Assembly (NCBI GenBank): GCA_903813345.2
Contig: CAIIXF020000012.1
Coordinates: 19,227,520-19,291,519 of the forward strand
DNA: 64,000 nucleotides
Origin: Owenia fusiformis
Taxonomy: Eukaryota > Annelida > Polychaeta > Sabellida > Oweniidae
Reading direction: 5' to 3'
Shown one piece after another: positions 14,201 through 26,300 of this stretch. Below the pieces are notes generated by a model. The model had not been told where the DNA came from, ran no database searches, and saw only the letters and a list, made by a program, of their open reading frames with translations. Within the stretch, counting starts at the first letter, position 1; every line of letters starts with the position of its first letter. The translations under genes and the position numbers were made by a program.

Positions 14201-17200
14201 GCCAAAAGCATGCACAGAATTAACACTACTATCACACCAAACTAGTTCTCACTACGTTCTCGAAAAACGGGCTTAAACTGTGTGCGAACGGAGTGGACGT
14301 ACTTAGAACTGTTCGGGGCCTATATAAAATTCATGAACTCACTCGAACGGGTAGGTCCTCTAGAACTTAGAACATGCTCAAAATGTTCTCTTGGTCGGCA
14401 TGTTCTACAACGAGTTGAACTGTCTGAGAACATATTGAGAACGAGGTAGAACTTATTGCAAACGCGTTAAAACTGATTAAGAACGTTTTTATCGACGAGT
14501 TAGCAAATATATAGCTATCAAACCAAGCAAGTTGCCACTGCGTTCTTCAAAACTGGTTTTAAACTGTGGGCGAACGGAATGAACGTAGCTACAACGTTCT
14601 ACGGTCTGTTTACGAACTTCATGGACTTTCCCGGACGGGAAATGTGATTTAAAATTTTGAATCGATTTAAAATTCGATGGCGACCATACCGTTCTGTAAT
14701 CAGGTCATGATGTCCTTCTAGACTAAGGGACGCGTTATACGACGTTGCACACCGACGTGGTGCGACCTGAATGAACTGCGAATGAAATGGACGCATTGAA
14801 GACTGTTTATGAACAAAGTAGCTAATTATTTTAGACATAGGGGGTAAACAAGAAATATCTCATGATATTCCTCAAATAATTTTTTTAAATCTACTTAAAA
14901 GGTTTTGCTCCAAATCGTTAATACATGACAACGTACAGCTAAATGTACACCCTATATTGTGTCACTGTACGTTGTCGATGGTTTGGCGTGTGTATATTTA
15001 TATTTTAGACCAGAAGAATAAGCTGCAATTCGAAAAAGAAATTTGGAAGTGAATCCCGGATAACAAGACGCAATATCCGACAGGAGGGGCAACTCACCAG
15101 GACGATCTTAATGATGATAGGTAAGAATTGGGATTCTTTAACCGAGAGCATCGCTGTGTTGTCAGATGAATCACACCAAATCCAAGTACAATCCAAAAAG
15201 AAAAAATCATACATTGTCAAAAAACAATGGCACCCCCTCTACAGCAAAAGTACTCAATATTACATGGTGTGTCATATCACATTTTAAAGAAAAATAATTC
15301 TGGAGTTACCAGAGAAATTTCAGCTTTATATCATATATTAATTTTATAGATTTACAGTTGATTCTTAGAAGTTGGTATGGCCACCAGCTGTTGCTCGGAC
15401 AGCAGCTAATCTGGATGGATATGATATCAGTAAAGAATCAAATAAAGTGTAGCATTGCATTATCCTTTAAAGATTCTCGCAATCTTTATCCAATCAGCGT
15501 TTGCGAGTGTGTCGGCTCACGTATAAAAGGCGAATCCAACTCAAATCCATGCAGGGGTATATGAGGTACTCGAATAGGAAAGAGCTCTGAATTTATATGC
15601 ACATGGTCAATGTTTACACATGTTTGGAGTTATTGAAGAAAATGTAATATGGGTGTGGTTCCGAATTTGAAGTCATTGCTGGAAAATATGATTTTAATAC
15701 GTGAAATTATATCTATAAATATAGCACTAAAAATAACAGTACACATGAAGTACATGTATGATTGTGTTTAGAAATGTTTGAAACCCTTATAGAAAATTCT
15801 GTCTGCATTTTGTCACCATTGCTCTTTCTTCCCGCATTCTAGTGCTGTTTGAATGAATATATTTATATGTATTTCTAACTAAAACATATCACTTTTTTTT
15901 ATAAACCACAAACATTTAGATCATAAAAATTCAATACTTGAGTGAGCACGATATGCAAGGGTTACTAAGTTGACACAGTAAATGACCACTGATATTGTGT
16001 TAGTCCATGCACACAGCGTACACCCCTCACTTTCATAGTGAAGTGACTAATTGGTTTATGTTTACGTTTTAATGTGTTTTGGGTTCCTTGTTACAGCAAG
16101 GGGGGCCAGTAAAGTAGACTAACATGTTTGCATGGCAAATTTTGATCGAATATGTGAGACACTTTAAGCACTTTCCTCAGATTTTTCAGAATAACATCCT
16201 TAGTGTATTTATTTTCAATAGGCTCTTTGTCCATCAATTTCTATACTCTGTTTTCAGAACTGGACTCATATGTTCAATGGTTGAAATCTTGGTTAATTCT
16301 TTCATATTCTACTTTCACCTTAAAGAGATCTAGAGAATCTGATATAGCGAGAAGGCTAACCGTACTATCACACCAAACTTGTTCTCACTACGTTCTCGAA
16401 AACGGGCTTCAACTGTGAACGAACGGACTGGATGTACTTACAACCGTTTGGGGTCTATTTACAAACTTCATCGAACGTACTCGAACGGGTAGGTCCTCTA
16501 GAACTTAGAACATGCTCAAAATGATCTATTGGTCGTCACGTTCTACAATTAGAACGAGTGACAACCTACTAACGACGAGCTGGACGTACTACGAACGGAA
16601 CCGTCGTACTTCAATCCTACTAGGGACGTTTCTACAACAAGTTGAACTGTCTGAGGACGTATTGAGAACGAGGTAGAACTAATTGCAAACGCGTTAAAAC
16701 TGATTAAGAACGTATTTATCAACGAGTTAGCAAAAATATAGCTATCACACCCCAAGCAGGTTACCACTGCGTTCTTCAAAACTGGTTTTAAACTCTGTGC
16801 GAACGGAATGAACGAAGCTACGACGTTCTACAGTCTGTTTACAAACTTCATGGACTTTCCCGGACGGGGAATGTGATTTAGAATTTTGAATCAATTCAAA
16901 ATTCGATGGCGACCATACCGTTCTGTAATCAGGTCATGATGACCTTCTAGACTAAGGGACGCGTTATACGACGTTGCACACCGACGTGGTGCGACCTGAA
17001 CGAAGTGCGAATGAGATGGACGTATTGACGACTGTTTATGAACGAAGTAGCTAATTATTTTAGACATATTTCCAGACAACAGCCAGATTGAGCCCGTTTT
17101 ACGACGTTTTCCTAGGACTGGCAATAACGGGTAAGAACTAGTTTGGTGTGATAGGGGGGTAAACAAACAATTGTTTCAATTTTAGAATATTTTTGGCTCA

Positions 17201-18418
17201 TGTCGTTCCTTGTCATGTCTATTTTCTAAAAATCACAAAAGTGCATACTTTATTCCAGGAAAGCTAAAGATTTTTACAATAATGTATTACTTTTCAATAA
17301 GAATGGTTACCATTCTTATTATTTGGGAGAATTTAAACATTTTTCACTCATTTTTGAACTTTGAATCATTAATAACTTCACCAATTTATAACATATTGTG
17401 AATCTGTTTGGAGATATTGTATTTGATATTGTAACGAATAGATTGGTAGGTCAATTATACATGTTGCTTGTAATATTGTCACCCCCTATAGATCAGATTC
17501 TGCCTTTAAACCAGTAACAGAGTAGTAAACAAAGTACTGAAGTAGCAAACTTTGAAACAATGTAGCTTTTTTATTAGTTGTAAAGTTTTATTAAATTATC
17601 TTTCAAATGAGTAATGACACGATATGTAACGTTGAGGACTTCTGCTGTAGAGGGGGGTGCCGTTGTTTTTGACACCCTGTATAACGATCGGATAAACTGG
17701 AGCAGTTTGTATTATGTTCGCTTCGGAACTAGACTGGCCCCGGGAGACATGGTAATTACATTTCACTGTCTTGGAAACCATGTTTTATTTTCCTCTAGGT
17801 ATACATTATTGAATGTATACAACATACACATTGCATCTCGGGGTCGCAACGACATTTTTCTTGATTCTCAATGTATTAAGATAACATAATTTTTGATACG
17901 CCATTCAACAGATACTACCTGTTTGAATTAAATCAAGTTATTTATCCCGACCTACTTCCTAGGCATTGCAAACAAAGCATGTTTGACATTTTCAGAAAAA
18001 ATTCCATCAACACTTCGTATTCTCTTACATTAAAATTTTTGCAGGTGCTTATTTACTTTCCTGGACCCCTTATTCCGTTGTGTCACTTTGGGCAGCGACG
18101 GGAAACCCCAGAGATATTCCCACCACAGCGGCTGTCATACCCGCAATACTAGCGAAATCAGCCATTGTTTGGAATCCTGTTGTTTACGTAGGAATGAATA
18201 AAAAGATCAGAGATGGATTAATAGATATGTTGCCGTGTAAATCAATACATGGCGAGACAAATGGAACGAACGACTCTTCTAGGACAACTGAGGAACTTAA
18301 GATGAGGCCGTTGAGAAGACGTCTTTCAGAATTAATTTTACGACGAAATAGTTCTATTACGGGGTGTCCAAGAAGTACTGTCTGCGTTCGTGCTCATGTA
18401 AATGACCACCCTTGTTAA
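8240..18418 (+). CDS. Opsin (retinal-binding GPCR), four coding exons
   Basis: Seven-transmembrane photopigment of 401 aa. Coding exons are 8240-8719, 9790-10029, 15009-15120 and 18045-18418; every junction has GT/AG and the phases fit (0, 0, 1). An in-frame TGA at 8213 makes the ATG at 8240 the first possible start. An internal ATG at 8279 is also possible. Diagnostic residues are visible: Asn70 (TM1), Asp98 (TM2), Cys125 and Cys200 (conserved disulfide), DRY at 149-151, Trp284 in WTPY, the retinal Schiff-base Lys315 (bovine 296) and NPVVY at 321-325, with helix 8 following. Spacings from Trp to Lys (31) and Lys to Tyr (10) match bovine rhodopsin. Asn21, Asn42 and Asn197 lie in N-glycosylation sequons. 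Glu sits at both counterion positions, Glu128 (113) and Glu194 (181). The fold and Lys are certain. The class is not: TM6-TM7 resembles Go/peropsin/neuropsin-type opsins, but xenopsin is not excluded. Confidence 0.93.
11027..11372. repeat. Inverted-repeat element with A-rich low-complexity core
   Basis: CTTTATCCTATATGCCAAGTAGAGTTT at the left has an imperfect inverted match near 11350-11372. Between them lie repeats of an ATATCTCCCGC motif and about 180 bp of A-rich simple sequence (11165-11345). It is in opsin intron 2. Confidence 0.55.
12379..13037. mobile_element. piggyBac-like non-autonomous element, TTAA-flanked
   Basis: The element is flanked by TTAA on both sides (12375-12378 and 13038-13041). 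Its ends are CCCTAGAA, the known terminal sequence of piggyBac transposons, and the complement. Inside are two tandem units of about 205 bp (from about 12470 and 12677) and G/C homopolymer runs near both ends. No transposase frame. Located in opsin intron 2. Confidence 0.75.
13220..14027. mobile_element. Harbinger-like TIR element, copy 1 (808 bp)
   Basis: Ends CCCTACTATCACACCAAACT and, inverted, CCCCCCTATTACACCAAACT, flanked by TAA on both sides (13217-13219, 14028-14030). A TWA target duplication points to the PIF/Harbinger group. The interior is full of GAAC/GTTC and ACGAACGG-like motifs and codes for nothing recognisable. Located in opsin intron 2. Confidence 0.75.
14224..14844. mobile_element. 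Harbinger-like TIR element, copy 2 (deleted, 621 bp)
   Basis: Same family as the copies at 13220 and 16360, again between TAA triplets. It lacks about 90 bp near its right end, including the inner part of that TIR, and some internal sequence. Only AGGGGG of the right terminus remains. It lies 165 bp before opsin exon 3. Confidence 0.75.
15009..15120 (+). CDS. Opsin coding exon 3 (third cytoplasmic loop and start of TM6)
   Basis: This 112-bp exon lies between a TTTTAG acceptor and a GTAAGA donor. It enters in phase 0 and leaves in phase 1. It encodes 37 residues, very basic at first (TRRISCNSKKK), then RQEGQLTRTILMMI. Its last G joins GT at the start of exon 4 to form Gly278 just before AYLLSWTPY. 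Glu266 and Thr270 align with bovine Glu247 and Thr251, which contact the DRY Arg. Without this exon the receptor would lack ICL3 and the cytoplasmic half of TM6. Confidence 0.9.
15213..15300. repeat. Short dispersed repeat, inverted relative to 17600-17690
   Basis: GGCACCCCCTCTACAGCA and the following sequence (AAGT.CTCAA..TTACAT) reappear inverted at 17600-17690. The two copies sit in opsin intron 3, shortly after exon 3 and shortly before exon 4. Confidence 0.55.
16360..17159. mobile_element. Harbinger-like TIR element, copy 3 (800 bp)
   Basis: Same family and orientation as the copies at 13220 and 14224, with TAA at both borders (16357-16359, 17160-17162). It is inserted at the edge of another dispersed repeat whose second copy starts near 20501. 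Located in opsin intron 3. Confidence 0.75.
17165..17512. repeat. Dispersed repeat (CAATTTTAGAATATTTT family), copy 1
   Basis: Similar sequence occurs at 20501-20840 (first part) and 57540-57710 (last part). The family ends in AGATCAGATTCTGCC, and the copy at 20501 starts with the complementary GGCAGAATCAGATCTA, so full elements probably had these as inverted ends. In opsin intron 3. Confidence 0.6.
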
Positions 18419-18542
18419 AACCTATGCCAATAGGAACATGAATTCAAGGATGATATAAGTCTTCATTTTACAAACACCCTGCACCTTATCAAGCTCCCGT
18501 GTTGTCGATATATACATCAAATGTTGGTGGTGGTACTACGCG

Positions 18543-18548
18543 AATAAA
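18543..18548 (+). terminator. Probable poly(A) signal of the opsin gene
   Basis: AATAAA lies about 125 bp after the opsin stop codon, a usual distance. No cleavage site can be defined from sequence alone. Confidence 0.45.
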
Positions 18549-19625
18549 CTTATGTGGATAAAGTGTTTAATTTATGTACTTGTCTATTCGTGGCGCACTT
18601 TATTTAATCACGGAAAAATACAATTCATGAATTTTTAAAATTTTGTAATTCAGCTTCTCGAAATTTTTTTATGGGGAGAGCCCCTTTGTCTCAAAGACAC
18701 CAGCATATGAAATTTGAACCAAATTCGTCCACTAGAATTCTAGTTATCAACGTTTTCAATTTTTACGAAAAGTGGCGCATATTTTAAAATTCAGCGGCAA
18801 TCTTTAAAATCTTTTCTTCAACTAGTATTTGAGTTATCAAAGATTACATTTTTAACAAGAAAGGCGACTATTTTGAATTGAGTGGTCATATTGAAAATGC
18901 CTTCCCTTGCAGGAAATTTTTCATAGAATTCCAAATTTAATGGGTGCCTGGATTTTGATTTTATTACATGATTGTACAAGTTAGTAGCGTTTGTGGTAGA
19001 ATGTAAACAAGATTCCAATGTAAGTATCTATGTGGAGTAATACGAATTACGTATGCAGAGATGCCCATGCAAATGAATACACCTTTAACACCAGGATAAA
19101 TCTTCATGTTTTGCTCATGTAGCATGTCCCGCGTGACACGTTCGTGAAAAATATATGGTTTGATGTTTTCCAATAAGGTATCATGAATAGAAATTTCATC
19201 AAGAGGACAGAATGAAACAAATTAAAACAATGTTGTTATTAAAGAATTGAATTACCTATGCAATAGTGTACAATCATCATCAAAATAAGGTACATGTATG
19301 CTGGGATAGAAATGAAAGCTCAATAAAAAACACTCATGTTGATCGGGTCATCCTGTACATATATGAATCAATTGAAATTGCGTGTAATATTATGTAATCG
19401 AATTCCTACGCCCTCTAATGCGAGTTCTTCTATGAAAACTGGATACGCCGTACTTCAACCGCTCGCCGCAGAAATTCGTTGGTTTAATTGATCTGCTGTC
19501 AACGTACGGCCAATGTACGACACATGTGACTGGGGTGTAAAGAATGAAGTATATAAAATTTCTGTTTTATAAGTTATCCTATTCAAATGGGTGAATATCA
19601 TTGAGTACCCAACACGTCAACTTTT

Positions 19626-20500
19626 ACACTCCCCTCCATAAGTTTGGCAACCTTTTTTCCCCCATTGAACTACGTGTTAAAGCCTCTTTACCTTTGAATT
19701 TTTATTTAATTACCTGGGATGAAAATACTTATAATGTTGATGGAAACGTAATTTGACTTTAATTCCAATACCTCCAAATTTTCTCAATTTTTTTCCTCAA
19801 TTACAATAGGTCGAAAATTGATGATAAATTTGATGAATTTTTGAAAATCGAGATTCCCATGTTAACCAATGGGAAATGGTAGGTTTGCCGCAAGTCATAT
19901 GACAGAATATCCATCCAACCGAGTCCTTGCAAAAAATACGAGTTAGGCAGACAATTGAATTTGCTAACTTTATTTAACAAAAATTGATATGTTTCTTCAG
20001 GTTCAACAAAGTTATAGGGCTTTAAAGTCAAAATTGTTTTTCAAAAAAACTCTCCCATTGAAATAACACAGGAGGCGGAAATTTATTTTCAAAAATGACT
20101 TTGAAGCGCTGTAACTTTAATATTCATCAAATAAACTAAACACTTAGTGTTCAAAAAAGTTAGACAATTCAATTTCCTATATGAAAATATTTTTTGCTGA
20201 ATCTTTTACTGAAAAGATATCCTGATTTCTGATTTGCCCCGAACCCTCCATTTCCCATTGGATTACATGGGAATGACGATTTTCAAAAATTCATCAAATT
20301 TATCATCAATTTTCGACCTATTGTAATTGAGGAAAAAAATTGAGAAAATTTGGAGGTATTGGAAATAAAGTCAAGTTACGTTTCCATCAATATTATAAGT
20401 TATTTCATCGCCGATTAAGTAAATAAAAATCCAAACGTAAAGAGGCTTTAACACGTAGTTCAATGGGGAAAAAGGTTGCCAAACTTATGGAGGGGAGTGT
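19626..20500. mobile_element. 875-bp element with about 260-bp inverted ends
   Basis: Ends ACACTCCCCTCCATAAGTTT and complement. The inverted similarity runs about 260 bp inward on both sides (to about 19880 and from about 20245). A diverged relative is at 36170-36830. No coding capacity; superfamily not determined. It lies between opsin and P4. Confidence 0.75.
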
Positions 20501-20840
20501 GGCAGAATCAGATCTAGCAATTACTTTTGCTCTTTGCTGCTTCATCTTGACAAACATTTGTTTCAATTTTAGAATATTTTGGGCTCATATCCTTTCTTGT
20601 CATGCCTATTCTTATAACTAAAATAACCCCAGCATATACTTTATTTGAAGAAAACTAAAGATTTTTACAATGATGCAATCATTTGTGTATTAGAATTTTA
20701 CCATTCTTAATATTTGGGTGAATTAATTTTTTCCGTTCTTGCACTTGAATCTTAATAACTCCAGCAATTGATAACACATCACGGATTTTTAGGGAGATAT
20801 TATATTTCATATCTAGAATCGAAATTATTGAAATAATCGA
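20501..20840. repeat. Dispersed repeat (CAATTTTAGAATATTTT family), copy 2
   Basis: Starts with GGCAGAATCAGATCTAG immediately after the TIR element ending at 20500 and shares its interior with 17165-17400. The far end is not recognisable. Confidence 0.55.
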
Positions 20841-21095
20841 AATACATTTTGCAACGTTGACCTTTTATACTCCAAAATATCGACGTTGCTAAAGTGTTCG
20901 AAATTCATTGTGAAACAATCAACAATTAGTTTAGAATCGAAATAATCGTAAATATCAAAATAATCGAAATGCAACGTATAACTCATAATTCATTATGAAC
21001 CTATCAAGTGATACTTAGAATCAAAATTATCGAAATATTCGAAATCCATGCTTACCTAACAATCGATAAAATATCGAAAAACATTCTTCAGCTAC

Positions 21096-21125
21096 AGTAT
21101 GATATGATATGATATGATACTGATA
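21096..21125 (+). repeat. GATAT-type microsatellite
   Basis: About four to five units of ATGAT/GATAT. Short and imperfect. Confidence 0.6.
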
Positions 21126-22929
21126 TACATTTGTGAGAAAAAACGTCGTGGGGATTTTGCCTACAACGCGGTTCGTTTCGGTAACCAGCGTAATCGAGCG
21201 GATCACCAGTGAGATTATGTAATAACACATACGATGCAAAGATATAATAGTCATATCTTAATTTAATTAAGAGATAAGGTTGCCATGGTAACCTGCTTTA
21301 GGGTAGGCAGGTCAATTGAATTATAACATGTAAATTATCATAATAAAGCATGGAGAAATCATACAATTTTTCTGAAACAGTTTGGTATTGATGCTCGTTG
21401 TTTGTTGCTAAACAAATGTTTATTTGTGCTCACTATAACATCACAACAATTCACAATAACAATGTATGACAGAATGGGCCAATTGACATTGCATGACACG
21501 AGACACACCAAAATCAAAATGTCAGATGAGATTAGTGAGGCTGATGCAGAGTGTGACATTAACACTGTACATTAGGAGTACCATTAAATTCTATGTACTA
21601 TCAAAAGTAAAGGGACACCGTCAGAGACATACATGGATCGTAGAGTGTACCACCAAGGTGTGATATCTGCTCCAAGAATCTGCTTCAAGAATCTGTCCAA
21701 GGTAGTATTGTTTTGAGGAATGCACGGTCACTGTTCAAGATCATCCACAATCTGGTTGCAAAAAGAGCTTGGGACAGAGAATAACTCTATGAAGAGAGAA
21801 CAATGTCACTGTGGAAATTAGCAAACAGAGGCAACATGGGGTATTGAACAGTTCAACGTATAGTTGGAAATGACCTGAAGGTGCGTTTGATCTGCATAGA
21901 TAGGCACCGAGGAAAGAATAAATTAACAAAAAGCCACGTAAGATATGGCAAGCATTTTCTAAGGGCTATCTTTAATTTTAGTTTGGAAGAATACAAAAAC
22001 AAATGATTCTGTTAGATCCATGTCTTATCTTCAATAAATGACATAAGGATGATAATCAAGTTGACTGGATTATCTCTTAAGCTGTCCCTAATCCACCCAT
22101 CACCAATTTTCCCTAATTCTGACGCAATTTTCACCAAAACATGCAGGCCTTGTAATAATTTTTAGTGCAAAGTTATATTGAACTTTTCGACATGATTTAA
22201 ACTGTAAAGGGGAAAGTTAATTGTGAACCTACTTTTTGGTAATATTTTCGTGAAATAATGAAGAATTATCAGTATTGTGTATAAAACATATGTGTCATTT
22301 TACATGTAGCTGAATTGAGTATTCAACCTAGATTTTTGTCTGGGCAGACTGAAATGAATAAGTGTGAAAACAGAATGAATAACAGGGTGAGACAAAAATG
22401 TTATCCAAAGTAATGTTAATTACTCATTCATTCTGTATGAGTTGAAATCATATTTGGTTAATTTAACCTTGTAAAATCTTTTTGCGCTTTACCATGTTTC
22501 ATGGGTCCATTTCTCGTGGTCACAATTCTATGGCCATTTTACAAAACATGCACCAAATTCCAGCCTCGTCTCTTCAGGCAGACTTGCACCGGTCGGTTGA
22601 GGTTGTAAGTTCACGGTAACAGAAATCTTATGCAATGACTCTCATTTTTCTCCAACTTCCTTATTTCAACTCTGATGCTACTAGGGTTGTACGTGTTGAC
22701 ATTATCTTAAAGATAACCCGTAGTCATGAGATGAGGCTGGCATTTTGGACCATGTTTCGTATCATAGCCATAAAATCCCTTGACGATATACTTTTTGGAA
22801 AAACCAATATGCGAAGAATATTTTGACGATATTCTCCGCTTGTTGATTTGCCGTCAAATTGAACTAGTACTATTTCACATGAAATTTAATTTTAAATGGC
22901 ATTATACGTTTAGTACACTACTAGTTAGT

Positions 22930-23055
22930 GTAGGATATAAGAACATCCTATGAATTTTTTAGAATATCATTTTAATCTCCTCGTACAGATATCAATATCA
23001 CCTCGTAGATAAAATGATATTCCTCAAAATCATAGAATATCCTATAATTATTTTG
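22930..23055. repeat. Short imperfect palindrome
   Basis: An AGGATAT..GAATATCATTTTA block at 22930-22975 recurs inverted at 23010-23055, giving a hairpin of about 120 bp. Possibly a decayed hairpin element, downstream of P4. Confidence 0.45.
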
Positions 23056-23219
23056 CTTGTTACAGAAATGCTCATATTCTTTTGGGAGCCATTGTTATAT
23101 CACCAACAAAAGTGGTGATCTCATATCTTGTACAAGTTTCTGGTCTATTACAATTATCAAAAGGTGACATATTGTTTCTACATGTACAAGCGACATTATA
23201 TACGCATAATTCTGCCATC

Positions 23220-23225
23220 TTTATT
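23220..23225 (-). terminator. Possible poly(A) signal of P4
   Basis: AATAAA on the minus strand lies about 120 bp after the P4 stop codon. Confidence 0.4.
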
Positions 23226-23347
23226 TCCATATAGCACCTAAAAGTAAAAACTAAACCATTTGACAGATATAATTTGTATTGTTCTTATGTTCTTAATACA
23301 AAATGTCTATAGTATTGTAGTATTGCACATTGTCATTAGCTGATAGA

Positions 23348-26300
23348 TTATACACCAGGTTCCTGTACGGCGGGAGCTTCAGTAGGGCATCGCGCGGGAG
23401 GACTACCAGATCCGTTATAACATGGCGGACAGACGTCTTCCACCTCAGCAGTACATGCACCTCTTTCTGGGTCGTACACTTCACCTATGCAAATAACATA
23501 TGATATGGAATATATAAGTTGAGATAGCTTAATTGAAAGCATGTATTCAAAATCTGTACACAGGTTAAATGTTTTCATTTCCCCCTTTTATTTGTTCTGA
23601 TCGTAACCGTTGTTAAAACTACAGTTCACTGAGGTTATCCTTTGGGGGGTTTGGATGTATTTAATGGTCCAATACTTTGATGTGTTTGGGATAAAGAAAG
23701 CAGGTTGTAAATGTATTTCCACAAGTGAGTAGGTTTTGAATACAGGGTTCATCCCGATGAAAGCATGTGGTCCTAGGGACCACAGGAGCTAGAGGAAGTT
23801 TTGGATCTAAAACCGATCGTATTGTATAACAGATGTTGCACAACAAAGTTATATCAATTTATCATATGCAGATAGTCCCTCCTCTATCCAAAAAAACTTC
23901 TAAAATATTATAAAAAAAACTTCTATTATATTATAAAAAATATTTAAAAATTATCGCTAAATAAACCTATGGATATTTATATGATTTAGAGGACACGTGT
24001 TCCAAGGTTAGAGTAAATTAACTTAAATAATGACATGCTCTCATCCAAAAAATAAAGCAGAGCAGACATATACATATTAATTTATAAAATCACATTTTGT
24101 GTATGAAAGAAACAGCGAAGGAATTACTTCCACTTTTTAAGCATTGCTTCTACGCTTTTGAAATTACCTTGTGGGCAAATTGTCCGTTTCGTCATAACGC
24201 CAAAGCCGCATGTAAAGGAACCTGAACAGGATCCGTCAAGGTCTGGATATTTGCCATTAGGAAGGCCAGTGCAGTTTTTGCAGTATCCGGGATTTTTTCT
24301 TGAACCGTCCCCACATGGAGGACATGTCCCGTATGGCCAGTCACAAATGTTATCTTCAGGGTCAAACACTAAGCCTAAAGGTGAAGAGTGCAAAGTCATC
24401 ATTCAATCACTACACGGAAACGTTCCTAATAGAGTTTACACTCGATGGGAAGAAAGACAAATGATATGTTGTCGATACATTGGAACACTATTATGATATA
24501 TTCGTATGCAAACACTTATTATTTTACTCGTTTAAATAACTTACCATCCGGACACTCGTAATAGCCACTCATGACCTGATCACGACACGTGTATAATGTT
24601 CTGCAGCCCTCCTCCAAATCTGGGTAGTATCCATCGGGCCGCCCAGTACAGTTTCTGATGATAGGGGGCTCTGTAGAAACTTCATCTGTCGTGACCGTAC
24701 TTCCGGTAACTATTACAATGAAAGATTTTTTTAATAAGAGTATTATATTGTGTCAGCAGTGGGCGAACTACAAGTACACATAAATTATTGACGTCACCGC
24801 TTTACTTGGTGGATTGTTGTACAGCTAAATAGCTTGTGGTATCGGTACATACCATGTAGTTTACATCAGTTTGATAGCCACAGATACTACAATGGCGTAG
24901 CGTCATACGCATAAAACTCAATGGCGTATTCTCAAAATTTAGAGAAAACTTGATTTTCTATATTGAATTGCCCCACACTTTGAAAATGAATTAAAATGGC
25001 CAATAATTTTCATGTTATTAGTCCATATATAGTCGTTCAAGATCCATATTAGTTGGAGTTTCGTGTAAAACGCCCAGAACGCCTCAAATGCAATATCATT
25101 TCAAATTTTTCTCGGGGGGGGGGGGTGTTCTCCCAAACCCCATCAAAGCTCGTTCGCCTTAACACTCACTTGTGGCGTACACTCACAAAATACCCACGCT
25201 ACGCCACTGTATTATATATCACATCGATAAGTGACGTACACCGATTTATCCCATACTTGGACGTGTTACAGGTACATAAAGCCGGTTTGTAAAAACTTAT
25301 ATTTTCATCAGCGGGCAGATATAGCTTTACGTCCCGCTCCGAGCGGGCAGATATAGTATATCTGCCCGCAACGTCATAATCGCAGCTCGCATATTTGTTC
25401 ATAATTTGTAACGTTCGCGTAATGACTGTAAACGACAATGGAGAAAACGCAGACTATCGGGATCTGTTTGATGGTTTAAAAAGGGAAGGAGCATCCACTT
25501 AATCAATCAAAAGTTAGAGAAAATAAATATGGGAATATTTGAGAGAACAGGAAAATCCGCCCACGGCCAAGAAAACAAAACTGGACATGAGTATTCTAAA
25601 ATATTTCCACGATTGAACAATGTTAACCAGATGACCAAGATTGGTATGGGATAAACATATTATCCTATAGTCGGTTCAGGATATTGGGATTATCCGTTGG
25701 CCAATATAATATATTTTCCCTCGGGACCTGCGGCCCTCGGGCAAATATATTATATTTGCCTCGGGATAATCCCAATATCCTGAACCTCATATAGGATAAT
25801 CTCTATATACGAATCTCGTATTGTATACGTATGCTTATATGACGGTGCTGCTACAGTTTCAAGCAGGGGGAGAACAGCACGTAGGTATATATATTGGTCA
25901 ATGCGTCGAGCTCGGACCTGGGAAGCAAAAACAATTAAACTCATTAAGACTCATGATTTTGATCATCTTATAACACGAGACGAAATCCCTGACATCAGAA
26001 AAGAACTTCGTGATTTGCACGATATTTTATTTAACTGTGATCACGAGCTTTGGCATCGTCAAATGTGGAATGACGGACGCAATGTTAATGGTAATAAAGT
26101 TAGAACATATCGATTACATAAGACACACGCCATTGGTCCGGAATACTATGTTAATGCGAACCTCACTCGCTTTCAGAGGCGTGCTATTGCCCAACTTAGA
26201 AGCGGAACGTTGCCACTCAAATTAGAGACTGGGAGATACACCAACATTCCACTTAATGAGCGACTATGTCTCTGTGGCAACGCCGTGGAAACAGAAATTC

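Larger units (their letters stand above)
20841..23219. other. Spacer between opsin and P4; no gene recognised
   Basis: Contains runs of TCGAAAT/ATCGAAAT motifs (20810-21075). About 21600-21960 has short blocks that could be a decayed Tc1-like transposase (VTVQDHPQSGCKKSLG), but no frame survives. The rest shows nothing. Confidence 0.4.

Noticed and set aside
13409-17166. Recurring open frames rich in Ser/Leu in the 13.4-17.2 kb region
   Set aside because: They lie in the interior of the TAA-flanked TIR elements and are out of frame with each other's changes; repeat-derived.
17614-17889. 91-codon open frame before opsin exon 4 as an extra opsin exon
   Set aside because: No opsin similarity, and exons 3 and 4 already join perfectly in phase.
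21600-21960. Possible Tc1-like transposase remains
   Set aside because: Only one short block resembles a transposase and no frame is kept; too weak to call.
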